From Rhizobium rhododendri (GTDB lineage Bacteria; Pseudomonadota; Alphaproteobacteria; Rhizobiales; Rhizobiaceae): 64,000 bases of DNA. Location of the stretch: NCBI RefSeq assembly GCF_007000325.2, contig NZ_CP117267.1, positions 1,612,001 through 1,676,000 on the forward strand, given 5' to 3'. How positions within the stretch are numbered: position 1 is the stretch's first letter; every line of letters starts with the position of its first letter. Of this stretch, positions 36,182-46,505 are shown piece by piece. The notes under the pieces were generated by a model. It had not been told where the DNA came from, ran no database searches, and worked only from the letters and a program-made list of their open reading frames with translations. The translations under genes and the position numbers were made by a program.

Positions 36182-36886
36182 TCAATCCGGCGCACCGGTC
36201 GGCGCCAGCAATCCCAGCTCCTCCAGGTCGAGCTGGGTGATCGGATCCTCGTCCTCGCTCAATTCGTCGCTCATCACAGGCGAGGGCATGGCGAAATTGG
36301 CAGGGATACGCCCGGTGAGAAGCCCTGCCCCCTTCAGCTCTTCGAGACCCGGCAGGTCGCGGAGCTCCTCCAGCCCGAAATGATCGAGAAAATCGCGTGT
36401 CGTGCCCAGTGTGACCGGCCTTCCCGGTGTGCGCCGGCGTCCCCGGAAGCGGACCCAGCCCGCTTCCATCAACACGTCCAGCGTTCCCTTCGATGTCTGC
36501 ACGCCGCGGATATCCTCGATCTCGGCCCGGGTTACCGGCTGGTGGTAGGCAACGATCGACAGTACCTCGAGCGCGGCGCGCGACAGTTTGCGGACCTCAT
36601 GCTCATCCCGCCGGATGATGAAGGAAAGATCGGCAGCCGTCCGGAATGCCCAGGCATCGTCGACCTGGACAAGATTGACGCCCCGCCCCGCATAATTCTC
36701 GCGCAGCCGCAGCACCATCGCGCGCACGTCGATGCCATCAGCAATCCGGTCGCGGATATAGGCTTCGGAGACCGGCATTGCCGAAGCGAAGATCAATGCC
36801 TCGGTAATCCGCTCGGCCTCGCGCAGCCGCGCCGCATCCGCTGCGCCCTCGCCCGTCATCTCAGTCTCTGCCTGCCCTTCCGACAC
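36182..36886 (-). CDS. scpB: Segregation and condensation protein B
   Basis: A 234-residue kleisin-associated winged-helix protein of the SMC-ScpAB condensin. ALEVLSIVAYHQPVTRAEIE and GVQTSKGTLDVLM are the recognisable ScpB blocks. The start is GTG 36886 because AGGAG stands five bases upstream; another GTG two codons earlier is possible. It follows scpA by eight bases. Confidence 0.93.
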   Translation of the reverse strand: MSEGQAETEMTGEGAADAARLREAERITEALIFASAMPVSEAYIRDRIADGIDVRAMVLRLRENYAGRGVNLVQVDDAWAFRTAADLSFIIRRDEHEVRKLSRAALEVLSIVAYHQPVTRAEIEDIRGVQTSKGTLDVLMEAGWVRFRGRRRTPGRPVTLGTTRDFLDHFGLEELRDLPGLEELKGAGLLTGRIPANFAMPSPVMSDELSEDEDPITQLDLEELGLLAPTGAPD

Positions 36887-36894
36887 CGCCACTC

Positions 36895-37740
36895 CTATTC
36901 CGCCGCGTCGAGGATGGCGTGCTTCGGGCCACGGCGCATGTAGAGCGGCTGGAAGGCGCCTTCCTGGCGGATCTCCATCTTGCCCTCGCGCACAAGCTCC
37001 AGCGACGCTGCAAAAGCGCTGGCGATGGCGGTCACTCGCTCGCTCGGGCTTGTCATGTAGCGCAGCAGGTAATGCTCGAGCGCCGTCCATTCAGGCACGT
37101 CGCCGATCATCCGTGTCAGGATGGCGCGCGCCTCGACGAGCGACCACACGGTCCGCCGTTCGATCGTTACCTGGGTTATAGCCTGGCGCTGACGCAGCCC
37201 TGCATAGGCATTGAGAAGATCGTAGAGGCTGGCGTCGAAGGCCGACTGCCGCTGGTCCGGAATGTGCTCCGGCGCCCCCCGGGCGAACACATCGCGGCCG
37301 AGCCGGTTGCGGTTGACGAGGCTGGCGGCAGCATCCCGCATCGCCTCGAGCCGCTTCAGCCGGAAGGCCAGCGCCTCGGCCATTTCCTCGCCGCTCGGCC
37401 CGTCATCCTTGTTCTGCTGTGGAATGAGCAGCTTCGATTTCAGAAAGGCAAGCCATGCCGCCATGACCAGGTAGTCGGCCGCAAGCTCGATGCGGACCCG
37501 GCGCGCGGTCTCGACGAAGACCAGATATTGTTCGGCCAGCGCCAGCACCGAAATCCGCGCCAGATCGACCTTCTGGTTGCGCGCAAGATGCAGCAGCAGG
37601 TCGAGCGGCCCTTCGAAGCCGGCGATGTCGATGACAAGTGCCGGCTCCTGCGGATCGCGATCCACGGCAGGTTCCTGCCACAGCCGATCCATCGGCGTTG
37701 CCGCCGCTTTGGTCAGATCCGTGGCCTTGCCGTTGTCCAA
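36895..37740 (-). CDS. scpA: Segregation and condensation protein A
   Basis: A 281-residue kleisin subunit of the bacterial condensin. The N-terminal GFEGPLDLLLHLARNQKVDL is the diagnostic SMC-binding block, and YLVMAAWLAFLKSKLLIP follows. The start is placed at TTG 37740, six bases after GAGGGG; an internal ATG at 37692 would give a shorter but complete domain. It starts 26 bases after the nagZ stop. Confidence 0.93.
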   Translation of the reverse strand: MDNGKATDLTKAAATPMDRLWQEPAVDRDPQEPALVIDIAGFEGPLDLLLHLARNQKVDLARISVLALAEQYLVFVETARRVRIELAADYLVMAAWLAFLKSKLLIPQQNKDDGPSGEEMAEALAFRLKRLEAMRDAAASLVNRNRLGRDVFARGAPEHIPDQRQSAFDASLYDLLNAYAGLRQRQAITQVTIERRTVWSLVEARAILTRMIGDVPEWTALEHYLLRYMTSPSERVTAIASAFAASLELVREGKMEIRQEGAFQPLYMRRGPKHAILDAAE

Positions 37741-37765
37741 TCTCGCCCCTCGCAGATCGCTCGTG

Positions 37766-38779
37766 TCAGGCGATCGACAGCATCCCGTCGAACTCGGCGC
37801 GAATGGCTTCCTCGTCGGCACCATCGCCCTGCCCGAAGGCCGCCTCGACCGCCCTGGTCCGCGCAAGCGCTTCGCCCGAAAGCACAGGCACTGCGCCAAC
37901 CACCTGCTTCATTTCGTCCATAATGCCATTGCAATGCAACACGATATCGCAGCCGCCGGCAATGATATTTGCAGCCCGCTCGCCAATCGTGCCGGCAAGC
38001 GCATTCATCGAGGTGTCGTCGGAGATCAGAAGTCCCTTGAAGCCGATGAAGTCGCGAATGACTTCGTCGATGACGATCTTCGATGTCGTTGCCGGGTTGT
38101 CGGGATCGATGGAGGTGAAGACGACATGGCAGGTCATCGCCATCAGCTCGTCCTTCAGCGCCATGAAGGGCGGGAAATCATGGGCTTCGAGCTCTGACCG
38201 GGACACGGATACCACAGGCAGTTCGTGATGCGAGTCGGCAAAGCCCCGGCCATGGCCCGGCATATGCTTCATGACAGGCAGCACGCCGCCGGCCTTCAGG
38301 CCCTCCGATGCGGCGCGGCCCATCTCGGTCACGGTCACCGGGTCGCCGCCATAGGCGCGGTTGCCGATGACGTTGCTGCTGCCCTCGACGGGGACGTCGA
38401 GCACCGGCAGGCAATCGATGTTGATGCCGAACTTCAGGAGATCGAAGGCGTGCAGCCGTGACATCAGCCAGGCGGCGCGCAGGCCCGCCTCGCGGTCGCG
38501 GCGATAGATATCTCCGAGCGCCTGGCCTGACGGATAATGCTGCAGGATCGGCGGACGGATACGCTGCACCCGGCCACCCTCCTGGTCGATCATGACGGGC
38601 ACGTCGGCACCGACGCTGTCGCGAAGGGCAGCCACGAGGTCGGCGATCTGCGCCGGCTCGCCGATGTTGCGGCCAAACAGAATGAACCCCCACGGCCGCT
38701 CGCCGGCATAGAAGGCGCGCTCTTCGGGAGTGATGGACAGGCCGCTACAGCCCAGGATCATTGCTTTCGATTCGGTCAT
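37766..38779 (-). CDS. nagZ: Beta-N-acetylhexosaminidase (NagZ type, GH3)
   Basis: A 337-residue cytoplasmic glycosidase that removes GlcNAc from anhydro-muropeptides during cell-wall recycling. GH3 hallmarks are IDQEGGRVQRI near residue 65, the general acid/base loop KHMPGHGRGFADSHHELP near 165 and SDDTSMNAL, which holds the catalytic Asp nucleophile, near 250. The start at 38779 begins MTESKAMILG. Confidence 0.93.
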   Translation of the reverse strand: MTESKAMILGCSGLSITPEERAFYAGERPWGFILFGRNIGEPAQIADLVAALRDSVGADVPVMIDQEGGRVQRIRPPILQHYPSGQALGDIYRRDREAGLRAAWLMSRLHAFDLLKFGINIDCLPVLDVPVEGSSNVIGNRAYGGDPVTVTEMGRAASEGLKAGGVLPVMKHMPGHGRGFADSHHELPVVSVSRSELEAHDFPPFMALKDELMAMTCHVVFTSIDPDNPATTSKIVIDEVIRDFIGFKGLLISDDTSMNALAGTIGERAANIIAGGCDIVLHCNGIMDEMKQVVGAVPVLSGEALARTRAVEAAFGQGDGADEEAIRAEFDGMLSIA

Positions 38780-38892
38780 GCCAAAATCATAAGGGTGGCA
38801 GGGCTCGATGACGAGCGTAGGCGGCCACTCGTGCACAAAAAAGAACGGCGGACCGAGGTCCGCCGTTCACTATGTGGGATAGCTGGGATCGC

Positions 38893-41800
38893 TTATTTCG
38901 AGATCAGGCAGGTGCCGCCGGCAGCCCGGAACTTGACGCAGAGCGCTGCGGCATCGTCCTTGGAGCCGACCGCGACGCGGACGCGGTAGTAGGTACCCTT
39001 GCCGGCGATGTCGACCTTGCGGACCTCCATCGGATGGCCACCGATGACGCTGGCATATTTCGCCGCCATGTTGGCCTGCGAGCGCTTGGCTTCCTGCTCG
39101 GAAGGCAGCGACGCGATCTGCATGCCGTAACCGCCGGCCGAAGCCGTTGCCGCGGGTGCCGTCTTGACCGGCTGTGCTGCCTGCGTAGCCGAAGCCACAC
39201 GAACAGGCTGGGGCGTAACCGGAGGCTTGGCGGCGGCCGGCGTCGCCGATGCGGTTTGCGTCGGACGGGCCGTCGGCACCGGTGCTGCGTCGGTGGAGCC
39301 GGCAGCAGGCGTGTTGACTGGCGGCTGCGCAGCAGCGGGTGCGTTGGCAATCTGCGTCGTCTTCACCGTGCGGATCGGAGCGCTGTCGGCACTCGGCGCG
39401 TCGCCATCATCGGCCGATGCCATCTGGCTGTTGTCGGCAGCAGGCGTCGTCGGCGCTGCAGCCGCAGCGGGGGCGGAAGGAGCGGCACTGTCATCTGCGG
39501 GAGCCGGTTCTTCGCGAGCCACGAGCGAGCCGTCAGGCTTGACGATCATGGTGCGAACGCGGCGCGCCGCAACACCGGAATTGCCGTCCTGGCTGGTAGC
39601 AGCAGGGTTGCCCTGGCCTGGCAGCAGGCGCGGATCTTCCGTTTCGCCGACGGGTGTCGACAGATTGGCTTCTCCGCTGCCGTCATTGTCATCGGGAAGG
39701 CTGTTTTCGGGGATCAGCGTCTTCTGGACGACGTCGACCGGCTGCTCGTCCGAAGTCACGAGTTCCTTCTGCTTTGGCGGCTGAGTGGCCGCGCCGGCAA
39801 CACGGTCGTAGACCGCCTTGTCCTGGTTCGGCACCACCTTGCCACCCGGATCGGTCGGAACGACCTTCACGGGATCCTTGTCGGCGGTGATGACGCGTGG
39901 CTCACCAGATGCAAAGCTGATCGGCGACCCGTTATGGGAGACCCAGCGATACATGCCGTAGGCACCGCCACCGAGCACAACGACAGCGGCAGCAGCAATG
40001 GCGATGCCGCGCATGGAACGCGCCCGCCAGCGGTCGTTGGCCGTGTGCGACGATTCGAACATCATCGGCGAGACGTTTTCAGGCCGGCTGGGCGTTTCGC
40101 GGAAGCTTTGGCGGAAATCTTCCTCCAGTGCCCGTTCGAACTCGTCGAGGCCTCCGCCGGTCTTCTGCTGCATCGTCACGCCGCGAACGGGAACAGACGT
40201 TGCCACTCCCGGCGCGAATGCCGCTTCCGTCATGGATGGCGCCGAGGCTGGCTCGGGCGAAGTATCTGCCGGCGCACTGAACAGGCTCGCCATCTCCGCA
40301 TCGATGTCGAAATCGTAGTCGGGTGCGGCAACGACTGGCTCGTCCGGTTCTGCCGGCGGTAGTGCCGGAACGTGGATATCCTCGAATGTCTCGACCCGAT
40401 CTTCCGTCTCCGAAATCTCATTGGGATCGAATGGCAGTTCCTGGTAGCTGTCGACGACGGGTTCAGCCTCGTGGACGGCGGCGCGCTGTTCGGCAGGCGC
40501 AGCAGCGCTGGCATAAGTTGGCGCGGTGGCGCTGGCATAGGTAGAGGCAGCTGCAGCGGCATAACTCGGAGAGCGCTGGACGGCGGCCACAGGCTCCGGT
40601 TGTCTCCAGTCCGTTGCCGGCTCAGAAGGCTTTGCAGGCTTTTCGACCTCTGCGAGCGACTTCGGGTCGGCAAAGTCGAGTTCGGCCAGCTCCAGTTCGA
40701 TATCGGCAAGATCGAGGTCGAAATCATGCTCGTCGAAGCCATCGAAGTCTTCGTCCGCAGCAGCAACGACTGGCTCGGGGTCAGGTGACTTCACCGATTC
40801 AGGCTGGGCCGTGACAGGCGTGGCCATTGACGCGCGCGGTGCGGGCGGATTGACGAGTGAAGGATCGATACGCGCGGCGATCTGTTCGCGCGACGGCACG
40901 GGATAACGCGATACGTCGGCCAGAAGATCGTCGATATCGAGACCCTGGTAGCTGCTCGCAGCCGATACAGGCGCAGGTTCCGGCACGACGGTAGCGGCCG
41001 CAATCTCTTCGGCGCGGGCTGCGGGTGGGAGATCGACGCCAGCAAGCGGCGCTTCTTCTTCCACATGCACATCCGCCAAAACGGGATCGGGCTTGGAAAC
41101 GACTGGCGTCTCTGCTTGCACCGCTTCGGCACGGTCCATTTCGACAGGATAGGAAGGCTGCTCGTGCGTCACGAATTCTGCGACGGGTTCGGGTTCAAAG
41201 GTCGCGACTTCCGGCGGCGCAGCGGGAGCAACAGGCTCTACGGTGGGCACAGGCTCGACAGCGCCGAAGGCATCCATCGTCGGCTCGCGGCGCGGCGCAT
41301 TGAAATTCGCAAGCGGCAACCGGATGGTGGCTGCAGCCCACTGCTGCGTTCTCGGCGGGGTCGGCTGGACGTCCGGCGCAGATATTGACATTTCCAGTTC
41401 ATCGACCAGATCGCGGTTGGCAACCTCGGGCGCAGAAGCCAGTTCTTCCAGCTCTTCGGCAGCAACCGGCATGGTGGTCGGCTCGACGACCGATTCCCAG
41501 CTCTCTTCAGCCGGTTCGAAATGCGAGGCATCGACGACCGGCGGCTCAGCATGAACCGGCTCTTCCGGCTGCAGCATCTGTTCTGCATGCGGAGCTTCGT
41601 ATGCGGCCTGCACTTCCGCCTGCGGCTCCGGCGCATGCGTCGGTTCGACGGCGGCGAAATCGTTTGCCGGCGTGCCGTTCCCGTACACGGGCTCGGAATA
41701 AACGGCATGGCTGGGCTGGGATGCCTGGGGAGTGCGCGGCGCGTCGTAACGCTCAAACTCGCGGAGCAACTCGTCCTCGAGATCGAAAGCCGGCTCCTGT

Positions 41801-41934
41801 CGCTGGTTTGCAGCGACAGGTGTGGATGGCCGCTTGTCGTATCCGACGATGCGGGCGAGTTCGGCGAGCGGATCGTCGTCCGCGAAGAACTCATCTTTTC
41901 CGCCTGCGCGGTACGCCAACTGTTTTTCAGCCAT
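38893..41934 (-). CDS. Large SPOR-domain membrane protein
   Basis: A 1013-residue protein. Its first 680 residues or so are acidic, rich in Glu, Pro, Ala and Val, and apparently disordered and cytoplasmic. One membrane helix near 685-710 (IAIAAAAVVVLGGGAYGMY) is followed by a Pro/Ala-rich periplasmic linker. The C-terminal SPOR domain lies in about the last 75 residues (YGMQIASLPSEQEAKRSQ to ALCVKFRAAGGTCLISK) and should bind denuded septal peptidoglycan. Bacterial SPOR proteins are usually shorter. It lies between argS and nagZ. Confidence 0.85.
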   Translation of the reverse strand: MAEKQLAYRAGGKDEFFADDDPLAELARIVGYDKRPSTPVAANQRQEPAFDLEDELLREFERYDAPRTPQASQPSHAVYSEPVYGNGTPANDFAAVEPTHAPEPQAEVQAAYEAPHAEQMLQPEEPVHAEPPVVDASHFEPAEESWESVVEPTTMPVAAEELEELASAPEVANRDLVDELEMSISAPDVQPTPPRTQQWAAATIRLPLANFNAPRREPTMDAFGAVEPVPTVEPVAPAAPPEVATFEPEPVAEFVTHEQPSYPVEMDRAEAVQAETPVVSKPDPVLADVHVEEEAPLAGVDLPPAARAEEIAAATVVPEPAPVSAASSYQGLDIDDLLADVSRYPVPSREQIAARIDPSLVNPPAPRASMATPVTAQPESVKSPDPEPVVAAADEDFDGFDEHDFDLDLADIELELAELDFADPKSLAEVEKPAKPSEPATDWRQPEPVAAVQRSPSYAAAAASTYASATAPTYASAAAPAEQRAAVHEAEPVVDSYQELPFDPNEISETEDRVETFEDIHVPALPPAEPDEPVVAAPDYDFDIDAEMASLFSAPADTSPEPASAPSMTEAAFAPGVATSVPVRGVTMQQKTGGGLDEFERALEEDFRQSFRETPSRPENVSPMMFESSHTANDRWRARSMRGIAIAAAAVVVLGGGAYGMYRWVSHNGSPISFASGEPRVITADKDPVKVVPTDPGGKVVPNQDKAVYDRVAGAATQPPKQKELVTSDEQPVDVVQKTLIPENSLPDDNDGSGEANLSTPVGETEDPRLLPGQGNPAATSQDGNSGVAARRVRTMIVKPDGSLVAREEPAPADDSAAPSAPAAAAAPTTPAADNSQMASADDGDAPSADSAPIRTVKTTQIANAPAAAQPPVNTPAAGSTDAAPVPTARPTQTASATPAAAKPPVTPQPVRVASATQAAQPVKTAPAATASAGGYGMQIASLPSEQEAKRSQANMAAKYASVIGGHPMEVRKVDIAGKGTYYRVRVAVGSKDDAAALCVKFRAAGGTCLISK

Positions 41935-41994
41935 TACTTCATCCACCCGCAACTGCTACGCTATTGCCAGCGCAATGTGGGTAAATGGTGACGT

Positions 41995-43755
41995 TTATCG
42001 CATTTCAGCCGGTGCTGCGGTCCCGGTAATACCGAGACCAGATTTCAAAACCGACGCGACAGCGTGCACCAGCCCAAGTCTGGCAATGCTCAATTCTCGG
42101 TTTTTATCGTTAACAAATCGTAATTCCGGAAAATCTTTACCTTTATTCCAGTGTCCGTGGAAGAAACTCGCCAGGTCATACAGGTAAAATGCGATGCGAT
42201 GCGGCTCCTGGGCCAGCGCCGCACTCTCGATGATTCGCGGAAACTCCGCCAGTTTGGCAACCAGCGCCAGCTCCGCCGGATCGACAATCGCACCATGGAC
42301 GGCAGCCGCCATTTCCTCGACAGATACTTCCAGACCCGGAAATGCTTCCTTCGCCTGGCGGAATATCGACATGCAGCGCGCGTGGGCATATTGCACGTAG
42401 AAGACTGGGTTGTCCTTCGACTGCTCGGTCACCTTGGCGAAGTCGAAGTCGAGCGGCTCGGAGCTCTTTCTGTAGAGCATCATGAAGCGCACGGAGTCGC
42501 GGCCGACTTCGTCGACAACCTCGCGGAGCGTCACGAAGTCGCCGGAGCGCTTCGACATCTTCACCGGCTCACCGTTACGGAACAGCTTGACCAGCTGGCA
42601 GAGCAGCACCGTCAGCTTTGCCTGACCATCTGAGACGGCGCGGGCAACCGCTTCGAGACGCTTGACGTAGCCGCCATGGTCCGCACCGAGCACGTAGATC
42701 ATCTCGTTGAAGCCACGGTCGTACTTGTTCTTGAAGTAGGCAACGTCGGCGGCAAAGTAGGTGTAGGAGCCATCCGACTTGATCAGTGGCCGGTCGATGT
42801 CGTCGCCGACCTCGGTCGAGCGGAACAATGTCTGCTCGCGATCTTCCCAGTCCTCCGCCACCTGACCCTTGGGCGGCGGCAGGGTTCCCTTGTAGACGAA
42901 GCCCTTGAAGGTGAGGTCGTTGATCGCGGTGCGGATCGGCGCAGCACCGTTGGCGTGCAGCGTCCGCTCCGACAGGAAGACGTCGTGGACGACGTTCAGC
43001 GCCGCCAGGTCCTCGCGGATCATCACCATCATCGCGTCGATGGCCTTGTCCTTGACGATGGGCAGCCACTGATCTTCCGGCATGCTGCGCAGCTTGGTGC
43101 CGAATTCATCCGCCAGAGCTTTGCCGACCGGCACGAGATAATCGCCCGGGTAAAGACCCGCCGGAATGTCGCCGATCTGCTCGCCAAGTGCCTCGCGGTA
43201 CCGCAGGAACACCGAGCGCGCCAGGACGTCGATCTGCGAGCCAGCGTCGTTGATGTAATATTCTTTGGTCACGCCATAGCCCGCGAACTCGAGCAGGTTG
43301 GCCAGCGTGTCGCCGACGACCGCGCCACGGCAATGGCCGACATGCATAGGCCCGGTGGGATTGGCGGACACATATTCGACGTTGACCTTCACGCCCTCAC
43401 CGACCGTCGATCTGCCGAACGTCTCGCCATTGGCGATCATCGCTGCCAGCAGGCGCTGCCAGTAGCCGACCGAAAGGCGGATGTTTATGAAGCCTGGACC
43501 GGCGACGGAAACCTCGGCGATGTCAGCATCTTCCCGCAACTTAACGCTAATGACGTCGGCAAGTACGCGCGGATTGGTGCCCACGGCCTTGGCCAGAACC
43601 ATCGCTGCATTGGTCGCCACATCGCCATGACTTGGATCGCGCGGCGGCTCGATGCCGACACGACGAAAATCGAGTTCGGATCGCTTTTCCTTGATGATAT
43701 CAATATCTTCAAGGGCGAGCTTAACTCTGGCTTCGAAGTCTGTGAATAGGTTCAT
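41995..43755 (-). CDS. argS: Arginyl-tRNA synthetase
   Basis: A 586-residue class I synthetase. The HIGH-type motif is [19 protein letters not shown] near residue 130. [13 protein letters not shown] near residue 390 matches the KMSKS loop. The C-terminal DALR anticodon-binding domain follows. The start at 43755 follows GGAACTGATT. Confidence 0.96.
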   Translation of the reverse strand: MNLFTDFEARVKLALEDIDIIKEKRSELDFRRVGIEPPRDPSHGDVATNAAMVLAKAVGTNPRVLADVISVKLREDADIAEVSVAGPGFINIRLSVGYWQRLLAAMIANGETFGRSTVGEGVKVNVEYVSANPTGPMHVGHCRGAVVGDTLANLLEFAGYGVTKEYYINDAGSQIDVLARSVFLRYREALGEQIGDIPAGLYPGDYLVPVGKALADEFGTKLRSMPEDQWLPIVKDKAIDAMMVMIREDLAALNVVHDVFLSERTLHANGAAPIRTAINDLTFKGFVYKGTLPPPKGQVAEDWEDREQTLFRSTEVGDDIDRPLIKSDGSYTYFAADVAYFKNKYDRGFNEMIYVLGADHGGYVKRLEAVARAVSDGQAKLTVLLCQLVKLFRNGEPVKMSKRSGDFVTLREVVDEVGRDSVRFMMLYRKSSEPLDFDFAKVTEQSKDNPVFYVQYAHARCMSIFRQAKEAFPGLEVSVEEMAAAVHGAIVDPAELALVAKLAEFPRIIESAALAQEPHRIAFYLYDLASFFHGHWNKGKDFPELRFVNDKNRELSIARLGLVHAVASVLKSGLGITGTAAPAEMR

Positions 43756-43809
43756 AATCAGTTCCAAGCATGGGCGGTTTCAGTCAGCCATCCGTCGGCG
43801 ACCCGGTGC

Positions 43810-45027
43810 CTAACGCAAATCGGGAGTCTGGTCAAACAATCGCCTGTGGGCACTTATGGCATAGGTATCGGTCATTCCGGCCAGATAATCGCCGACATGC
43901 CGGGCCTTGGCGGCATCGGCGAGGCCGGAGATATGATCCACCCAGTAGTGGCTCTGCATCTCGCGCGGATCGGCCATGTAGGCGTGGAAAAGGTCGGTGA
44001 CGATCTGCGCCGCATCCGCACGGATGCGCATGATATCGGGGTGGCGGTAGATGCGCTTGAACAGCATCGCCTTGATCTGCCTGTCGGTCTCGGCCATGTC
44101 GGGCGAGAAGGCGGCGACAACGCGGCCGGCATTGCGGATATCATCAGCGCTCGTCGGCCGGATCGAGGCAAGATTTTCCTGCGCCACCGAAATCACGTTC
44201 TCGACCATCCGGGTGATCTGCCGGCGCATGATCTCATGGGTAAACCGGCTGGCTTCCAGATTGGGGTAGCGGTCCCTGACCTCGGCCATCAGTCCGGCCA
44301 GGAATGGGATATCTTCCAGCATCTCGAAACTCAGATAGCCGGAGCGCAAGCCATCGTCGATATCGTGCGTGTTATAGGCGATATCGTCGGCGATCGCCGC
44401 CGTCTGCGCTTCGAGGCTGGCATAGCTGCCGATCTCCAGGTCGTGCAACTCGCAATAATCGAGGATCGGCTGCGGCACCGGCCCGTGCGTGCCCTTGCCG
44501 TCCGGCGCCAGCAGCGGGCCATTGTGCTTCACCAGTCCCTCGAGGGTCTCCCATGTCAGGTTCAGCCCGTCGAACTCGGCATAGCGCCGCTCCAGCTTGG
44601 TGACGATGCGCAGCGACTGGGCATTGTGGTCGAAGCCGCCATAGGGCTGCAGCATCTCGTGAAGCGCATCCTCGCCGGTATGGCCGAACGGCGTATGGCC
44701 GAAATCATGGACCAGCGCGACGCCTTCGGCCAGGTCCTCGTCGAGCCGCAGCGCCCTTGCCAGCGCCCTTGCCACCTGCGCCACCTCGATCGTATGCGTC
44801 AGTCGCGTGCGATAGTGATCGCCGTCCTGGGCGATGAAAACCTGGGTCTTGTGCTTCAGCCGCCGGAAGGCGGTGGTGTGCACGATACGGTCGCGGTCGC
44901 GCTGGAAATCGGACCGGGTCGGGCTGGAGGATTCGTCATAGAGCCGGCCGCGCGTTGTCCAGGGGTCCGCCGCGTAGATCGCCCGTTCGCCCGTGCCGAA
45001 ACCCAATGCATGCCTGTCGATCGTCAT
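43810..45027 (-). CDS. dgt: dGTPase-like HD-domain triphosphohydrolase
   Basis: A 405-residue protein. The HD-domain metal site is visible: [30 protein letters not shown], and [18 protein letters not shown] with the HD pair. This is the alphaproteobacterial Dgt-like type that hydrolyses dNTPs to nucleosides and triphosphate. The start at 45027 begins [10 protein letters not shown]. It lies 54 bases upstream of argS. Confidence 0.93.
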   Translation of the reverse strand: MTIDRHALGFGTGERAIYAADPWTTRGRLYDESSSPTRSDFQRDRDRIVHTTAFRRLKHKTQVFIAQDGDHYRTRLTHTIEVAQVARALARALRLDEDLAEGVALVHDFGHTPFGHTGEDALHEMLQPYGGFDHNAQSLRIVTKLERRYAEFDGLNLTWETLEGLVKHNGPLLAPDGKGTHGPVPQPILDYCELHDLEIGSYASLEAQTAAIADDIAYNTHDIDDGLRSGYLSFEMLEDIPFLAGLMAEVRDRYPNLEASRFTHEIMRRQITRMVENVISVAQENLASIRPTSADDIRNAGRVVAAFSPDMAETDRQIKAMLFKRIYRHPDIMRIRADAAQIVTDLFHAYMADPREMQSHYWVDHISGLADAAKARHVGDYLAGMTDTYAISAHRRLFDQTPDLR

Positions 45028-45233
45028 AATCCATCCATCTCGGCCGCTGGCCATTGACGCCGCGTTCCGGCCTTCATACCTACAGTTTCAAGGAACGGCA
45101 AAGCAGTCCGGCAAAAACTCCCAACTGCTGCTGTCGCCGCCAGAACTTTGGTGATAGCCTTGTTCGATATCAGGCGTTTGAACGCCATCCTCAACTCATT
45201 CTCTCCGGGCCTTGACCCCGGCAGGAGGACATC

Positions 45234-45566
45234 ATGACCGAAACAACTGTAACCCTTTCGGATTCCGCCGCCAAGCGCATAGCCGCAATCGTCAGTGCGG
45301 AAACCGGCAAGAGCGCGCTGCGCGTCGCCGTCGAAGGCGGTGGCTGCTCGGGCTTTTCCTACAAATTCGATCTCGTCGAAGCCCCCGCCGAGGACGACAT
45401 CGTCGTTGCCAAGGGCGACGCCACAGTCTTCATCGACAAGCTGTCGCTGATCTACATGGCAGGCTCGCAGATCGATTTCGTCGACAACCTGCTCGGCCAG
45501 TCGTTCCAGATCAACAACCCGAACGCGGTTGCCAGTTGCGGCTGCGGCACCAGCTTCTCCGTCTGA
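45234..45566 (+). CDS. erpA: A-type iron-sulfur carrier ErpA
   Basis: A 110-residue HesB/IscA-family scaffold that delivers Fe-S clusters to apoproteins. The three ligand cysteines are in GGCSGFSYKF (residue 38 region) and in SCGCGTSFSV at the C-terminus. GGAGGACATC precedes the ATG. Confidence 0.93.
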   Translation: MTETTVTLSDSAAKRIAAIVSAETGKSALRVAVEGGGCSGFSYKFDLVEAPAEDDIVVAKGDATVFIDKLSLIYMAGSQIDFVDNLLGQSFQINNPNAVASCGCGTSFSV

Positions 45567-45586
45567 AACGACATACAGTACTGCGC

Positions 45587-45623
45587 AACCGGTCGACGGC
45601 ACAGCCGCCGGCCGGTTTTCTTT
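45587..45623 (+). terminator. Terminator after erpA
   Basis: AACCGG with the complementary CCGGTT around an inner GCC/GGC stem, followed by TTCTTTT. Confidence 0.7.
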
Positions 45624-45691
45624 TGTCCTGAAGCCAATGGCCAAGCGCCGGTCGTGACGATAAAAGGGGCAATCCAAGGAGTCCCTCGCCC

Positions 45692-46483
45692 ATGAAAATC
45701 GCCACCTGGAATATCAACGGCATCAAGGCCCGCATCGACAACCTTTGCCAGTGGCTGAAGGATTCCAGTCCCGATATCGCCTGCCTGCAGGAAATCAAAT
45801 CAGTCGACGAGGGCTTTCCGAGGCTGCAGCTCGAGGAGCTCGGCTATCATGTCGAGACCCACGGCCAGAAGGGCTTCAACGGCGTCGCGATCCTGTCGAA
45901 GCAGAAGCCGGATGCGGTGATCCGTGGCCTGCCGGGTGACGACACCGACCAGCAGTCGCGCTTCATCGAAGCCTCCTTCTCCATCGCCGGCGACCGGACG
46001 CTGAGGGTCGGCTGCATCTATCTTCCGAATGGAAATCCCGTCGATACCGAAAAATATCCCTACAAGCTCGCCTGGATGGAGCGCCTTCAGGTGTTTGCAG
46101 CCGGTCGACTGGCGCTGGAGGAGCCGCTGATCCTTGCTGGCGACTACAATGTCATCCCGGAGCCGCACGACTGCTTCGATCCAAGGGTCTGGGCGAATGA
46201 CGCATTGTTCCTGCCGCAGACGCGCCAGGCATTTCGAAGACTGGAAAATCTCGGCCTCACCGACGCCCTGCGGGCGACAAGCGATCAGTCAAAGCTCTAC
46301 ACGTTCTGGGATTATCAGGCCGGTGCCTGGCCAAAAAACAACGGCATCCGCATCGATCACCTGATGCTGTCACCCGAAGCTGCCGACAAAATGACCTCGG
46401 CGACAGTTGAGAAACACGTTCGCGCCTGGGAAAAGCCGTCCGACCACGTCCCCGTCGTTGCCCATTTCGATTTTGCGGGCTGA
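45692..46483 (+). CDS. xthA: Exodeoxyribonuclease III
   Basis: A 263-residue AP endonuclease and 3' exonuclease of base-excision repair. Catalytic blocks of the EEP superfamily are present: ATWNINGIKAR (metal/Asn), CLQEIKS (Glu), LAGDYNVIPEPHD (Asp/Asn), and the C-terminal RIDHLMLS with KPSDHVPV (His). It converges on the exoR gene. Confidence 0.95.
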   Translation: MKIATWNINGIKARIDNLCQWLKDSSPDIACLQEIKSVDEGFPRLQLEELGYHVETHGQKGFNGVAILSKQKPDAVIRGLPGDDTDQQSRFIEASFSIAGDRTLRVGCIYLPNGNPVDTEKYPYKLAWMERLQVFAAGRLALEEPLILAGDYNVIPEPHDCFDPRVWANDALFLPQTRQAFRRLENLGLTDALRATSDQSKLYTFWDYQAGAWPKNNGIRIDHLMLSPEAADKMTSATVEKHVRAWEKPSDHVPVVAHFDFAG

Positions 46484-46505
46484 GCGGCAATAACCGTCCG
46501 CCCCA

